Source of the DNA: Fuerstiella sp.
Lineage (GTDB): Bacteria; Planctomycetota; Planctomycetia; Planctomycetales; Planctomycetaceae
Length of the DNA stretch: 64,000 bases
Assembly (NCBI GenBank): GCA_022447225.1
Contig: JAKVAZ010000013.1
Coordinates: forward strand, 141,519-205,518
Direction: 5' to 3'
Of the stretch, positions 9,035 to 18,294 are shown piece by piece; the first letter of the stretch is position 1; each line of letters begins with the position of its first letter. The translations under genes and the position numbers were made by a program. The notes beneath the pieces are model-generated. The model was not told the origin of the DNA. It did no database searches and saw only the letters and a list, made by a program, of their open reading frames with translations.

Positions 9035-10438
9035 TCAGGTTGGCAGTTCGAATCCTGTTCTGCGAGGGCGGTTGAGAAGCTGGTTGGCCTGGGCATCATC
9101 GGGAAAAACTTCGTTGCTGGGATCCCAGCGCAGCGATCGTCCCAATTCGCGGACGATATTAGCCAGATGGCAAACCGTTGCAGCCCCATGGCCGACCTCG
9201 ATCGGCGCATTCGGCGTTTTGCGGCTGCGGATACAGTCCAGCCAGTTTTCGATATGGGGCCTTGCCACGAAACCGGCACCCTTCCATCTGGCCTGCTCCT
9301 GTGGATCCGGAGCAGGAATCAGATCGGCAGGTTCCGCGCGATAGTCGTTTCTTTTGATTAACAGTTTGCCGCGGTCACCGTAAAACACGGCATCTTCGGC
9401 ATCGGGGTGAAATCGCAGTTCGACACCGTTGGCATACTGCATTGTAACCGGGCAAAACCGCATTTCGTCGGCATTGCGATTTTTTAAAGTGCCGAAAGGC
9501 AGCGTCACTTTCTTCCATCGATCAGCCAGCGAAGCACTGAGCAACTGCTTTTGCGGATGGATTTCCACCGGTCCGCCGTTGTCGATCCCCAGTGCGTAAT
9601 GGACCATGTCAAGGCGATGGGCTCCCCAGTTCGTCATTCCGTGTCCTGAGTAGTCTCGCCAGAAGTCCCAGCCTCGCCAAAGCAGATTTCCGACTTTAAA
9701 CTCGTCCTTGACCCACAGCCTGCGATGATGCGTTCGTACTGGTGTTGGCCCCAGGAAAAGATTCCAGTCCAGGTGGTTCGGAACCGGCTGGTCGTCCAGG
9801 TTGTCGTAGGGAATCGGTCCGGGAAAATTTGGCACATCGATCCGCGATAATGTTCCAAGACCACCATCGCGAACAAATTCACATGCGAAACGATTCACCT
9901 GCATCGTACGTTGCTGGCTGCCGACCTGAACGATGCGTTTATATCGCTTTGCTGCGTTGACCATCGCGCGGCCTTCGGCAATGGTGAGGGCCAGTGGCTT
10001 TTCCACGTACACATCCAGCAACGCCTGAAAGGCCAGCAGCGCTGCCTGTGCATGATGATGATCCGGCGTAGCGATGATGACTGCATCGAGCTTCTCCCGA
10101 TCGATCATCTGTCGATAGTCCTGATAGGACGTGCAGTGTCGTGCTTCAGATTCACGAAACTGCGCCAGCGGTTTGAGGAATTTTCCCGCTGGGTGGAGGG
10201 TCTGGTCGATTCGTGACGATGAACAGTCACACAACGATACGACCCGGCCGGCCGGCGGCATGTTGGCAATCAGATATTTGCCGCGGGCGCCGGTGCCGAT
10301 CACTCCAATGTGAATGCGGTCATTGGCTCCAACCCGTCCCCGGCCACCCAGTACATGCGCCGGAACAAACAGCGGCAATGCAGGCGTCACGCTCTTGCGG
10401 AGCATCTCGCGACGCGTTGATTGTTGATTTGTCTTCAT
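9035..10438 (-). CDS. Gfo/Idh/MocA family oxidoreductase, Tat-exported type
   Basis: An NAD(P)-dependent sugar or inositol dehydrogenase-like protein, 467 residues from the ATG at 10438 (an in-frame upstream start at 10480 adds 14 unlikely residues). Seen: a twin-arginine leader (STRREMLRKSVTPALPLFVP), a Rossmann glycine motif (IGVIGTGARGKYLIANMP), the cofactor-side segment VVSLCDC, and the family motif VEKPLALTIAEGRAMV containing the EKP triad. The C-terminal half is the typical alpha/beta domain (NWGAHRLDMVHYALGID). It is followed on the same strand by no further gene and preceded by the epimerase-like gene, suggesting sugar modification in one operon. The sugar substrate cannot be read from sequence. 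Confidence 0.93.
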   Translation of the reverse strand: MKTNQQSTRREMLRKSVTPALPLFVPAHVLGGRGRVGANDRIHIGVIGTGARGKYLIANMPPAGRVVSLCDCSSSRIDQTLHPAGKFLKPLAQFRESEARHCTSYQDYRQMIDREKLDAVIIATPDHHHAQAALLAFQALLDVYVEKPLALTIAEGRAMVNAAKRYKRIVQVGSQQRTMQVNRFACEFVRDGGLGTLSRIDVPNFPGPIPYDNLDDQPVPNHLDWNLFLGPTPVRTHHRRLWVKDEFKVGNLLWRGWDFWRDYSGHGMTNWGAHRLDMVHYALGIDNGGPVEIHPQKQLLSASLADRWKKVTLPFGTLKNRNADEMRFCPVTMQYANGVELRFHPDAEDAVFYGDRGKLLIKRNDYRAEPADLIPAPDPQEQARWKGAGFVARPHIENWLDCIRSRKTPNAPIEVGHGAATVCHLANIVRELGRSLRWDPSNEVFPDDAQANQLLNRPRRTGFELPT

Positions 10439-10488
10439 AACGGGTTTTTGATCGACGGAGTTGATCTTACAGCCGGTCATTCACAGTG

Positions 10489-11574
10489 TTAAAGACCTAG
10501 ATGATCTCTGGCCCAGGTCAGACTTGCTCTGACGTTGGTATGTTCCCGTTCGACCTGTTTCTCCGGTGACAGAGATGTGACGTACGGCAGTTCCTCTGCT
10601 GCGGATTCGTGTACCGTGCGCAGAGTGCGGGCCAGATCCCGCCCCGGGACATCTGGAAATGTGGCCCAGTACTTTTGTGTCAGTACAGGAACCTTGATTG
10701 GATCACGAGTGATCAGTTCCAGGCTGAAGTGAATGTTGGGTTTAGCGTGACGCAGGATTTTCACCATGCTTTCGAGATCAAGAAATCCCTGACCAAGTGG
10801 AATATCGCCCAGCCAGAATCCGTCGCTGGTTATTTGAACTGCCTGATCTTTGAGATGGACGGAATGTGCCCACGGGGCGAGGGCTCTGACCGTTTCGATT
10901 GGAGATTCCAAAAGAGCGAAGCTGTTGCCGGTATCGACGCAGGCTCCCACGAATTCACTGTCGATGTGTCGGAACAGAGCCACCCGTTCATCGTTGCGAT
11001 GATCTTTGTGGTTTTCCACAGCCAGCGGTAAACGATGTTTTTCTGCGATTGGAGCCGCCAGTTCCAGTGAACGTCTGCCACGGGCTTCGAACTCTCGAAA
11101 CGTATTCAGGGAATCGAAGTATTCATACCGACGTCCGGAAATGATCACGGTGCGGACCGCCTTTGCTCCAGCCGCAACCGCCTGCTTCATTTCCGCGTCA
11201 AACCGCTGGATGTCCTGATTGTTACGGGGAGGATTGATGATTGCTTCAATGTACATACCCGATGTTTCAGCAATTTTGCGAAGATGCTTCGCTTCCTGTG
11301 TTTTGTCCGCTCCGAGCTCGATCTGCATTCCTCCGGCTCCGAGTTCGCGACAGTAGGCCAGAAAATTCAGCGGCTCATAGAGATCAAACGATGGTTGGCT
11401 CTGCTGCACAAAGTCTCGTCGCAGTCGACAACAGTTTCTGACGAGCCCAAGGCTCGTTCTGCCGGAGTTTTCATCCGCTGCGTCTGCCCGGTTCGGCCTC
11501 ATTACAGTGGCCGCTGCTGATCCGGCCAGTGCGCCCAGGGCCTGTCGACGATTGAATGTGACTCGTTTTGGCAT
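10489..11574 (-). CDS. Sugar phosphate isomerase/epimerase-like TIM-barrel protein
   Basis: A 361-residue xylose-isomerase-like TIM barrel (AP endonuclease family 2 fold) with an N-terminal Tat-like leader (FNRRQALGALAGSAAATVM). Candidate metal ligands sit in the expected strands: GGMQIELGAD, AVENHKDHRND, GACVDTGNSF, HSVHLKDQ and FSLELITRD. The start has GGAGA nine bases upstream. It lies just upstream of the Gfo/Idh/MocA gene (50 bases from its start), a common pairing in planctomycetes; an isomerase feeding a dehydrogenase is plausible but inferred. The exact sugar is unknown. Confidence 0.88.
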   Translation of the reverse strand: MPKRVTFNRRQALGALAGSAAATVMRPNRADAADENSGRTSLGLVRNCCRLRRDFVQQSQPSFDLYEPLNFLAYCRELGAGGMQIELGADKTQEAKHLRKIAETSGMYIEAIINPPRNNQDIQRFDAEMKQAVAAGAKAVRTVIISGRRYEYFDSLNTFREFEARGRRSLELAAPIAEKHRLPLAVENHKDHRNDERVALFRHIDSEFVGACVDTGNSFALLESPIETVRALAPWAHSVHLKDQAVQITSDGFWLGDIPLGQGFLDLESMVKILRHAKPNIHFSLELITRDPIKVPVLTQKYWATFPDVPGRDLARTLRTVHESAAEELPYVTSLSPEKQVEREHTNVRASLTWARDHLGL

Positions 11575-12219
11575 GTGTTCTCTCCAGACAGTGACGGGAC
11601 GCCTGTTACTGCAGCACGTTTGATCTGACTATTGGTGATGTCAGGCAAACAATGAGCTGCTTACCGATATGAACCCGATACTGACATCATAAATGACCGG
11701 CCGGAATTCTCAGACAAAAGCTTTGCCTTTTCAGGAAAAGTCGGCCATCTCAGCCCCTGGATATCACTGTGGTTTGAAATCGATGTTTGAATCTGATGCC
11801 GGTGATCTGTTACGGCGTCAGTTGCGTATTACCGGTCGGGCATGTTCGTCCGGTACGACGGCAGAATCAAGACGGATACCGTGGTGAGCACGGAGAACAT
11901 ATGAAAGGTCAGTTCCAGTGACCGCAACACGATACACGGCGTTACCTTAGATTTTCCTGGCCGGTTGATATCGGCAGCACTTACTGACTCCTGCAATGCA
12001 GCCTGCTCAGTTCTGTAATCGACCACAGGCATATCAGTTTCATTCCGGATAATATGTCTGAGACAGTTGCAGGTGAAAATTGATCGGGCGACGTAAGCGG
12101 TCCCGCTGTTTCTGGGTCAACTTTCAGGCCGGGAGCTGATATATCCGGATGGTTATTATGTTCTTTCATCTGTGTCGTTCGTCTTAACACTTCGTTCGCC
12201 GGTTGCATAAGGTGATCTG
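11575..12219. other. Gene-less stretch between divergent genes
   Basis: The 645 bases separate the minus-strand epimerase-like gene from the plus-strand exonuclease gene and must contain both promoters. Short ORFs on either strand have no recognisable motif. No RNA gene, hairpin or relic was recognised. Confidence 0.45.
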
Positions 12220-12954
12220 ATGACCCGCAGGTATGTGGCTTTTGACATAGAGACTGCAAAGGAGGTTCCCGGCGATGATTTCAACTGGAAATCTCATCGT
12301 CCGCTGGGAATTTCCTGCATCGCTTCGCAGTCAACAGAGGATCCTGAACCTCGTGTGTGGATGACTCACAGCAGTAATAATCAACCTGCGCCTCAAATGT
12401 CCCGCGAAGACGTCACTGCGTTCGTTCAGTATCTGCTGGAAGTCTCACGTCAGGGATTAACGCCACTTTCCTGGAACGGCCTTTCATTCGATCTGGATGT
12501 TCTGGCCGAAGAGTCGGGACTTGTGGGGAGTTGCAGGGAACTTGCGACTGCTCATGTTGACATGATGTTCCACGTGGTCTGTGAGAAAGGCTTTCCGGTT
12601 TCGCTGGGGAATGCGGCGTCCGGACTCGGACTACCAGGCAAGCTGGCCGGAGTGGAAGGAATGGATGCACCGTCGCTGTGGGCTGAGGGCAGGTTCGAAA
12701 CAGTTACGGAGTATGTGGCGCAGGACGTTCGCACGACGCTGGCTGTCGCACTCAAGTCGGAACAACGGAAATCGTTTGCCTGGAAAACCCGTAAGGGATC
12801 GGTGAGCTCCATGCCGCTGAGTCGCGGCTGGCTGTCGGTTGAGGAGGCTCTGAGACTGCCGTTGCCCGACACATCGTGGATGTCAGCCCCGATTTCACGG
12901 TGTGACTTTACAGCGTGGTTGTCAGGCGATGCTCTGCGCCACCAGGACCTTTGA
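12220..12954 (+). CDS. DnaQ-like (DEDD) 3'-5' exonuclease-type protein
   Basis: A 244-residue stand-alone exonuclease-fold protein. All three DEDD motifs are visible: Exo I in YVAFDIETAKE (residues 5-15), Exo II in SWNGLSFDLDVLAEESG, and Exo III in TVTEYVAQDVRTTLAVA, with the tyrosine four residues before the aspartate (DEDDy type). These residues bind two metal ions and hydrolyse DNA or RNA 3' ends. The start ATG has AAGGTGA just upstream. Its target is unknown; a second unrelated-sequence exonuclease of similar fold is at 46771-47631. It may share transcription with the SMP-30 gene 230 bases downstream, but nothing proves this. Confidence 0.8.
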   Translation: MTRRYVAFDIETAKEVPGDDFNWKSHRPLGISCIASQSTEDPEPRVWMTHSSNNQPAPQMSREDVTAFVQYLLEVSRQGLTPLSWNGLSFDLDVLAEESGLVGSCRELATAHVDMMFHVVCEKGFPVSLGNAASGLGLPGKLAGVEGMDAPSLWAEGRFETVTEYVAQDVRTTLAVALKSEQRKSFAWKTRKGSVSSMPLSRGWLSVEEALRLPLPDTSWMSAPISRCDFTAWLSGDALRHQDL

Positions 12955-13184
12955 CAGGATCGCTGTCGAAATTCCGGAGCCAGGCTGTGTTCGATGGTTG
13001 TTGTGATTACTCCAGGGCCGGGTTCATACTCAATCTGTTTATCTGTGAATCTGCGGCCCGCATCATTTTCATGCTGTCGCCTGTATGATCTCTCACATGT
13101 CTGCAGTGAACCGGAGCAGCTGATACACTGCAGCTTGCAGATCCTGATGATGGTCTGTGTCACTTAGTTTTGGAAAGTCTGACG

Positions 13185-14081
13185 ATGACCTGGGAATTCG
13201 AACTGCTTCAGCCCCCTTACGGCGATGTGAGTGAGGGACCTGTTTGGGACGGCACCTCGCTGCTGTACACTCAGATTCAGGCGTGTCGGATCATGCGCTA
13301 CGATCCGCACAAAAAAAAACTGACGATCCATCGAGACAACACCAACTACGCCAACGGATTGGTGATGGATGCTGAAAAGCGGATTCTTGCGTGTGAAGGT
13401 GGCGCACGCAGGGTCGTTCGTTACGAACACAATGGAGCTGTTACTGTCCTCGTTGACTCTTTTGAAGGAGTCCCGCTGAATCTTCCCAACGACCTGGTGA
13501 TCGACCCGCACGGGCGAGTCTGGTTTACGGATCCGTTTTATGAAGGTTCCGGAGGGCCGTTCAGCTACGATCGCAGCAACAGGAAATTGGATCATGATTC
13601 CGTCTATCGTCTGACGCCGAAAGACGATAGTCGCTGGACCGTCGATCGAATGACGTTTGACACCACACGTCCCAACGGGCTGCTGTTTTCGCTGGACAGC
13701 AGGACACTGTACGTTGCGCAAAGTGGGCGGCGTTCGGATGAAAAACGTGAATTGCGGGCGTATCCGGTCGAAGACGACGGCAGTCTGGGTTCATTTTCGG
13801 TACTGCACGATTTTGGTGAACACAGGGGTGTGGACGGAATGTGCCTGGACACCAGTGGCAACATCATCGCCACTGCGGGATTTGAACTGGGCGGTCCCGG
13901 CCCGTCGATTTATGTGTTTTCACCGACTGGCGAGGTTCTCCAACGACACGATGTTCCTGCGAAACGACCTACAAACTGTGCGTTTGGAGATCAAGATCTT
14001 ACGGTACTGTATGTGACATCAACAGAAGGCCATCTGTTTCGCACTCAGACAGACCTTCAGGGGCTGACTCTGTTGGGCTGA
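13185..14081 (+). CDS. SMP-30/gluconolactonase/LRE family protein
   Basis: A 298-residue six-bladed propeller of the SMP-30/gluconolactonase family, which hydrolyses sugar lactones using one divalent metal. Seen: an N-terminal EGPVWDGTSLLYT (the glutamate is a metal ligand in the family), LPNDLVIDPHGRVWFTDP (asparagine and aspartate ligands), TRPNGLLFSLDSRTLYVA and GVDGMCLDTSGNIIATAG. The ATG at 13185 has a GGAAAG about eight bases upstream; the TTG at 13170 is a weaker alternative. No signal peptide is evident, so it is probably cytoplasmic. It would fit with the sugar-oxidising dehydrogenases in this window. Confidence 0.9.
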   Translation: MTWEFELLQPPYGDVSEGPVWDGTSLLYTQIQACRIMRYDPHKKKLTIHRDNTNYANGLVMDAEKRILACEGGARRVVRYEHNGAVTVLVDSFEGVPLNLPNDLVIDPHGRVWFTDPFYEGSGGPFSYDRSNRKLDHDSVYRLTPKDDSRWTVDRMTFDTTRPNGLLFSLDSRTLYVAQSGRRSDEKRELRAYPVEDDGSLGSFSVLHDFGEHRGVDGMCLDTSGNIIATAGFELGGPGPSIYVFSPTGEVLQRHDVPAKRPTNCAFGDQDLTVLYVTSTEGHLFRTQTDLQGLTLLG

Positions 14082-14182
14082 GCGAAATCGATTTGACATT
14101 GGAGGTCTATGTGCTTCCTGTTTCAACGTCACAGCATGTAAGACTTAAGCAATGTCTCACGAACAGATGATTGTTTCCGGCG

Positions 14183-16687
14183 ATGTTCTATCTCATTCCA
14201 TCTCAAACACGGCCTCCACGAATCCTTCTAACCTCGATACTGTTGCTGGGTGTCCTGTCGTCAATAATCTGTGAAAACAGTTTGGCCGGGCAGGCAACGC
14301 AACCAGATTCGATTCAGACACCCCCGGGATTTCGTGTCGAGTTGCTGCATTCTGCGACGGAGGAGCAGGGGTCCTGGATCAGCATGACACTGGACGATCA
14401 AGGACGTTTCATTGTTGGCATTGATGAACAGGGAATCGCTCGTATTGCGGTCGATGGACCACGTGACTTGTCGTTCGAAATGATCAACGATTCGTTGAAG
14501 CATTGCCGTGGTGTGTTGTGGGCATACAACAGCCTGTATGTTGCAGCCACAAACAGCAGTGGGTTCTACCGTTTACAGGACACCAACGGTGATGACCGGT
14601 TTGACGACGTCCGATTGTTATGCCAGATGGACTACCGCAGTCGTTACGGCCACGGTACGAATCAAGTCGTGTTGGGACCAGATGGCATGCTCTATATCGC
14701 CAACGGAAACGATGTCTCGTTTCCCAGGCAGGTTACAGGCGACTCGGCTTATCGTGACCCGCAAAACGATTGGTTGTTGCCCAACCCCTACGACTTGGGG
14801 GAGGACAATCGTGTCGGGCATATCTTACGTACAGACGCCGACGGACGTCACTGGGAAGTCATCGCAGGAGGATTGCGGAATCAATTTGACATGGCGTTTA
14901 ACGACGATGGAGAACTGTTTACCTGTGATGCCGATATGGAATGGGATGTAGGCCTGCCGTGGTACCGGCCAACACGCTTGAACCATATCGTATCAGCAGG
15001 TGAATACGGATGGCGCTGGAGAACGGGTAAATGGTCTAACTACTTCGCGGACAGTTTGCCGACAACTCTGGACACAGGCCTCGGCTCACCCACGGGAATG
15101 ATTTTTGCCGCGGCTGGTCGCTTTCCGGCTAAATATCAATCGGCGCTGTTAATGGCAGACTGGCAAAACGGGCGTCTCTTAGCCGCTTATCTGACACCTC
15201 GTGGTTCCAGCTATGTGGCTCAATATGAAGTCTTTATGGAAGGAGCGCCGCTCAACGTTTGTGACATGGTTTTTGGCAATGATGGGGCCCTGTACTTCAT
15301 TACCGGAGGTCGCGGATCTCAGTCGGGTTTGTATCGCGTTTCGTACACAGGGCAGGACCTGGAACCAGAACTAACGGCAGGCACAGGCTCCCCGGATGAC
15401 CCACAGAGTACATACGCACGCCGGTTGCGCCACCAGTTGGAACGTTTTCACACAACGATCGATCCGAACGCAGTTGATTTCATCTGGCCGCATTTAAATA
15501 GTGAAGATCGCTGGATTCGTTTCGCTGCTCGAGTCGCTTTGGAACGCCAGGAAGTGGTCTGGTGGAAAGACAAAGCCTTACAGGAAACAGATGTCACAAC
15601 TAAACTGCATGCCCTGCTGGCACTGGTCCGATCGCTGACAGAGAACCCCAAAGTGGCCATCCTTGAGGCTATGAATAGTGTGGCACTGGGGGAGCTCGAA
15701 ACGGAATCGTTGCTGGTTGCCCTGCGATTGTACGCACTCACGTTCGTGCGACATGGCTCTCCTGACAAAATCACTCAGGACACACTTGCAGCGAACATGA
15801 TCATTCTGTTTCCCCACGAGGACGTACGAATCAATCAGGAACTGGGAGAGCTGCTCGTCTATCTGCAGACGCCGAATATCATTCCGACGCTGCTTAACAG
15901 GATGGAAACCGCACCCACTCAGCAGGAGCAGGTCCACCATGCGATGGCGTTACGACACGTTCAGCAACCCTGGACGCCAAACCAACAACAGCGGATGACT
16001 GACTGGATTCAACGTGCCATGAGCTTCAACGGAGGGAAAATGGTAAATGTGGTCATCGATGAGATTCGCGACGACTTTCTGGACACTCTTGACAGGGATC
16101 AGCGCAAACATCGACAGAAAAAATTAGTGCGTCAACCAACCCGGGAAGATCCGAATCTGTTCAGTCTGAAAATTCATCCACATGTCCAGGACTGGAAATG
16201 GAATGATTTGCTGCCTGCACTGGACCAATGGGATTTAAGTAAACGATCATTATCTCGAGGTCGTTTGGCAGTAACAAAGACGCACTGTTTTCGTTGCCAT
16301 CGAATTGGTCACGAGGGCGCTCAGGTTGGTCCTGATTTAACCGGTTTGGGAAACAGGTATACTCCGCGGAAAATTTGGGAGTCGATCGTTGATCCTTCCC
16401 GGTCAATTGATCCCAAATATCGTCAGACAACCTACTTTCTTGAGTCGGGAAAAGTTGTTACGGGTCGAACGGTGAGTGTTTCCGGAAACGAGTTGATCAT
16501 CGAAACCAGTCCGCTCACAGCTGCAATGTCGAAAATCACACGAAAGAAAATCGAATCTTCCCGTCCGTCCGCGATTTCCGTCATGCCGGGCGGTCTGATA
16601 AACGTGCTGGAAAAGGAAGAGATTCTTGATCTGATCGCCTATCTGGTATCTTCGTCGAGCAGTAGAGGCGACAACGAGACAAAGTAA
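14183..16687 (+). CDS. PVC-type beta-propeller and haem-binding CxxCH protein
   Basis: About 834 residues. An N-terminal export signal (ILLTSILLLGVLSSIICENSLA) is followed by a propeller dehydrogenase-like domain (GFRVELLHSATEEQGSW; LGPDGMLYIANGNDVSF; NQFDMAFNDDGELFTCD), a middle helical HEAT-like region, and a C-terminal cytochrome c domain with CFRCH at residues 702-706, GPDLTGLGNRYTP and DPSRSIDPKYRQTTYFLESG. This is the typical planctomycete/verrucomicrobial membrane-bound dehydrogenase layout and predicts an extracytoplasmic redox enzyme on sugars or alcohols. The ATG at 14183 is preferred over a TTG at 14171. Codon use looks slightly more AT-rich than its neighbours; this was not quantified. 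Confidence 0.9.
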   Translation: MFYLIPSQTRPPRILLTSILLLGVLSSIICENSLAGQATQPDSIQTPPGFRVELLHSATEEQGSWISMTLDDQGRFIVGIDEQGIARIAVDGPRDLSFEMINDSLKHCRGVLWAYNSLYVAATNSSGFYRLQDTNGDDRFDDVRLLCQMDYRSRYGHGTNQVVLGPDGMLYIANGNDVSFPRQVTGDSAYRDPQNDWLLPNPYDLGEDNRVGHILRTDADGRHWEVIAGGLRNQFDMAFNDDGELFTCDADMEWDVGLPWYRPTRLNHIVSAGEYGWRWRTGKWSNYFADSLPTTLDTGLGSPTGMIFAAAGRFPAKYQSALLMADWQNGRLLAAYLTPRGSSYVAQYEVFMEGAPLNVCDMVFGNDGALYFITGGRGSQSGLYRVSYTGQDLEPELTAGTGSPDDPQSTYARRLRHQLERFHTTIDPNAVDFIWPHLNSEDRWIRFAARVALERQEVVWWKDKALQETDVTTKLHALLALVRSLTENPKVAILEAMNSVALGELETESLLVALRLYALTFVRHGSPDKITQDTLAANMIILFPHEDVRINQELGELLVYLQTPNIIPTLLNRMETAPTQQEQVHHAMALRHVQQPWTPNQQQRMTDWIQRAMSFNGGKMVNVVIDEIRDDFLDTLDRDQRKHRQKKLVRQPTREDPNLFSLKIHPHVQDWKWNDLLPALDQWDLSKRSLSRGRLAVTKTHCFRCHRIGHEGAQVGPDLTGLGNRYTPRKIWESIVDPSRSIDPKYRQTTYFLESGKVVTGRTVSVSGNELIIETSPLTAAMSKITRKKIESSRPSAISVMPGGLINVLEKEEILDLIAYLVSSSSSRGDNETK

Positions 16688-16866
16688 TGGGCGTCGAGAT
16701 CGTCACTTCCGCGGTCTGCTGACACCGAAGTCCAAACACAGGCTGGCTTCGAGTGAGGAGGTGGATGTGTCGAAAGGGGTGTGAGCATGAGCTGCCTGTG
16801 ACCAGTCAACCCGGACAGACAGTCTCTGTTCCGGATACCTCAAGGCGGTTTCCCATGATTCGCAGC

Positions 16867-17178
16867 TCAGGTTTCAGATTCGGTGATTGGTGCCAGCCAG
16901 CGATCAAACACAAACGGTCCGAACGGAAGCACAGCTGCGATGATTCCTGTGATTGCGAGTCCCTTTGCCAGAGGCACTTTCTTCACAGCAAGGACAAACA
17001 TTACCATGAGACATACAAACAGAAATCCATGGACCGAACCGGCAATCCGTACGGCCATCGGTATTCCGGCGAAATACTTCAGAGGCATCGCGATACCAAA
17101 AAGAATCAGTGTCGAGATTCCCTCGACCGCACCAAGCAGCCGCAGGCGTTTCAGAAACGTCAGATCGCGAGTCTTCAT
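16867..17178 (-). CDS. DUF3817 small integral membrane protein
   Basis: A 103-residue protein with the DUF3817 pattern: RLLGAVEGISTLILFGIAMP, LKYFAGIPMAV, SVHGFLFVCLMVMF and GPFVFDRWL at the end. Three hydrophobic segments are visible (roughly residues 20-35, 45-65 and 72-92). The family is of unknown function, often near transporters, and is located in the inner membrane. The gene is convergent with the haem-binding protein and has no obvious operon partner. Confidence 0.85.
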   Translation of the reverse strand: MKTRDLTFLKRLRLLGAVEGISTLILFGIAMPLKYFAGIPMAVRIAGSVHGFLFVCLMVMFVLAVKKVPLAKGLAITGIIAAVLPFGPFVFDRWLAPITESET

Positions 17179-17634
17179 CGTTGCTGTGTCATTTGTCGTC
17201 TGCCTTTAGGTAGACGACTCGTAAGTGAAGGAAGGGGTGTCGATCGAACGGATCGAGGCAGCGTCGTTCGGATTTGGGACTGTCGATCAGTCTACATCCC
17301 CTGCATGTCACAGCGAAACATTGCCGACGGAGTTCGTAACGGCTGTGACGTTTTTCTGGGCGTTGCGGGGGCACTGATGCGGCCTGCCGACACAGTTCCG
17401 GCTGATACCGAAATTTAAGCGAGGGGTGGCCGCGAGCATCCATCGTTTGGGAGGCTTGAGACGGGCTGCAGGTATTGATGCGATCAACAGTTGAAAGTGG
17501 GACGCCAGACTGAAATGACAGGCTTTAGTGGCGGACTCTTACCATTACGCATGCCTGTCCATAGCACCCGTCATAGTCCCGGAACACCGGTCGGGGCAAC
17601 TTGAATTTGGCTACCGTCATGCCATACCAAAGCT

Positions 17635-17756
17635 GGATCGAAGAGAGAAAGGCGGCTTCCCTGCCAAACAGCCATCCATGGTAGCTTCTTAGAGCAACCG
17701 TGCCGCCGGGCGGGTACGTGTTGAGCGAACAAGCGTGCCTTTCTCTCTTTCGATCC
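17635..17756. repeat. Long inverted repeat with 19/20-base arms
   Basis: The left arm 17635-17653 and the right arm 17737-17756 are reverse complements except for one extra base in the right arm; the core is AAGAGAGAAAGGC on the left and its complement on the right. The arms enclose 83 bases. This could be a small non-autonomous element, a folded RNA or an inverted duplication. I see no transposase and cannot define a target-site duplication. Confidence 0.6.
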
Positions 17757-17790
17757 GTTCTGCATCCGTCACGTCTGAGATCTCTTGGAA

Positions 17791-17815
17791 ACAGCCGCTG
17801 TAAAACTGCGGCTGT
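17791..17815 (-). terminator. Possible mraZ terminator hairpin
   Basis: A perfect 8-base stem (ACAGCCGC / GCGGCTGT) with a 9-base loop begins 8 bases after the mraZ stop codon on the minus strand. Only two T residues follow the stem, so the U-tract is weak; it may instead protect the mRNA end. Confidence 0.45.
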
Positions 17816-17823
17816 GCCGATCA

Positions 17824-18294
17824 TCATTCGGTAAGGTTCTTAAAAAGGTTCCCGAATTCAGGCATTTCATCACGCAAAACATCCATCCATATAACCGGGT
17901 TCCAGATCTCCACACAGATCACCGCTCCCACGACGACCACGTCTTCTCCTGCGTTGACTCCCAGGAACTGTCGGAATCCCTCCGGGATCAGAAGTCGGGA
18001 ACGTCGCGCCAAACTGACTTCCTGATGACGTGTTGACAGCAATCGGCCCAGACGCTGGACATCTCCCCAACGTTGTTCCATTCGACCGGCATCAATCTTT
18101 TGCCTGAGCAGACTGACACCGCTTTCAAGTCGCTTTTGCCATTCTTTGACGGGCCACAAACTCAAACAGCCCGCCTGTTCCTTTGCCACCACCAGTGTCC
18201 CGGTTTCGGTTGAGACGGCCTCGGCAAAGTCTTGGGGCAACGTTAGACGAAACCGCTCGTCAATCGTGCGTTTGATTTCACCCGTCAGAAACAT
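17824..18294 (-). CDS. mraZ: MraZ-like transcriptional regulator (orphan)
   Basis: MraZ is an AbrB-like ring-forming DNA-binding protein that in many bacteria represses the division and cell wall (dcw) gene cluster from its first position. This copy has 156 residues from the ATG at 18294: MFLTGEIKRTIDERFRLTLP with the first DxxxR-type motif (DERFR, 12-16) and a second half with ARRSRLLIPEGFRQFLGV (the second motif, near 96-113). An upstream in-frame start at 18399 would add 35 atypical residues. No mraW, ftsL or ftsI follows; downstream lies only a hairpin and a gene-poor stretch. The recognition is good for the fold; identity as the true MraZ orthologue, rather than a paralogue, is less certain. 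Confidence 0.8.
   Translation of the reverse strand: MFLTGEIKRTIDERFRLTLPQDFAEAVSTETGTLVVAKEQAGCLSLWPVKEWQKRLESGVSLLRQKIDAGRMEQRWGDVQRLGRLLSTRHQEVSLARRSRLLIPEGFRQFLGVNAGEDVVVVGAVICVEIWNPVIWMDVLRDEMPEFGNLFKNLTE

Larger units (their letters stand above)
17179..17823. other. Gene-poor stretch with inverted repeats
   Basis: The 645 bases lie between the DUF3817 gene start and the mraZ stop. A minus-strand reading frame of 100 codons (17525-17827) covers part of it, but it shows no family motif and overlaps the repeat arms and mraZ end, so I do not call it. The stretch contains a long imperfect inverted repeat (17635-17756) and a perfect 8-base hairpin (17791-17815), both listed separately. Confidence 0.45.

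Noticed and set aside
9040..9062. tRNA-like TTCGAATCCTG sequence
   Set aside because: It lies in the coding end of the Gfo/Idh/MocA gene and has no T-stem partner or acceptor stem around it.
17525..17827. Minus-strand frame of 100 codons
   Set aside because: It overlaps the inverted-repeat arms and the mraZ end, with no recognisable domain or ribosome binding site.
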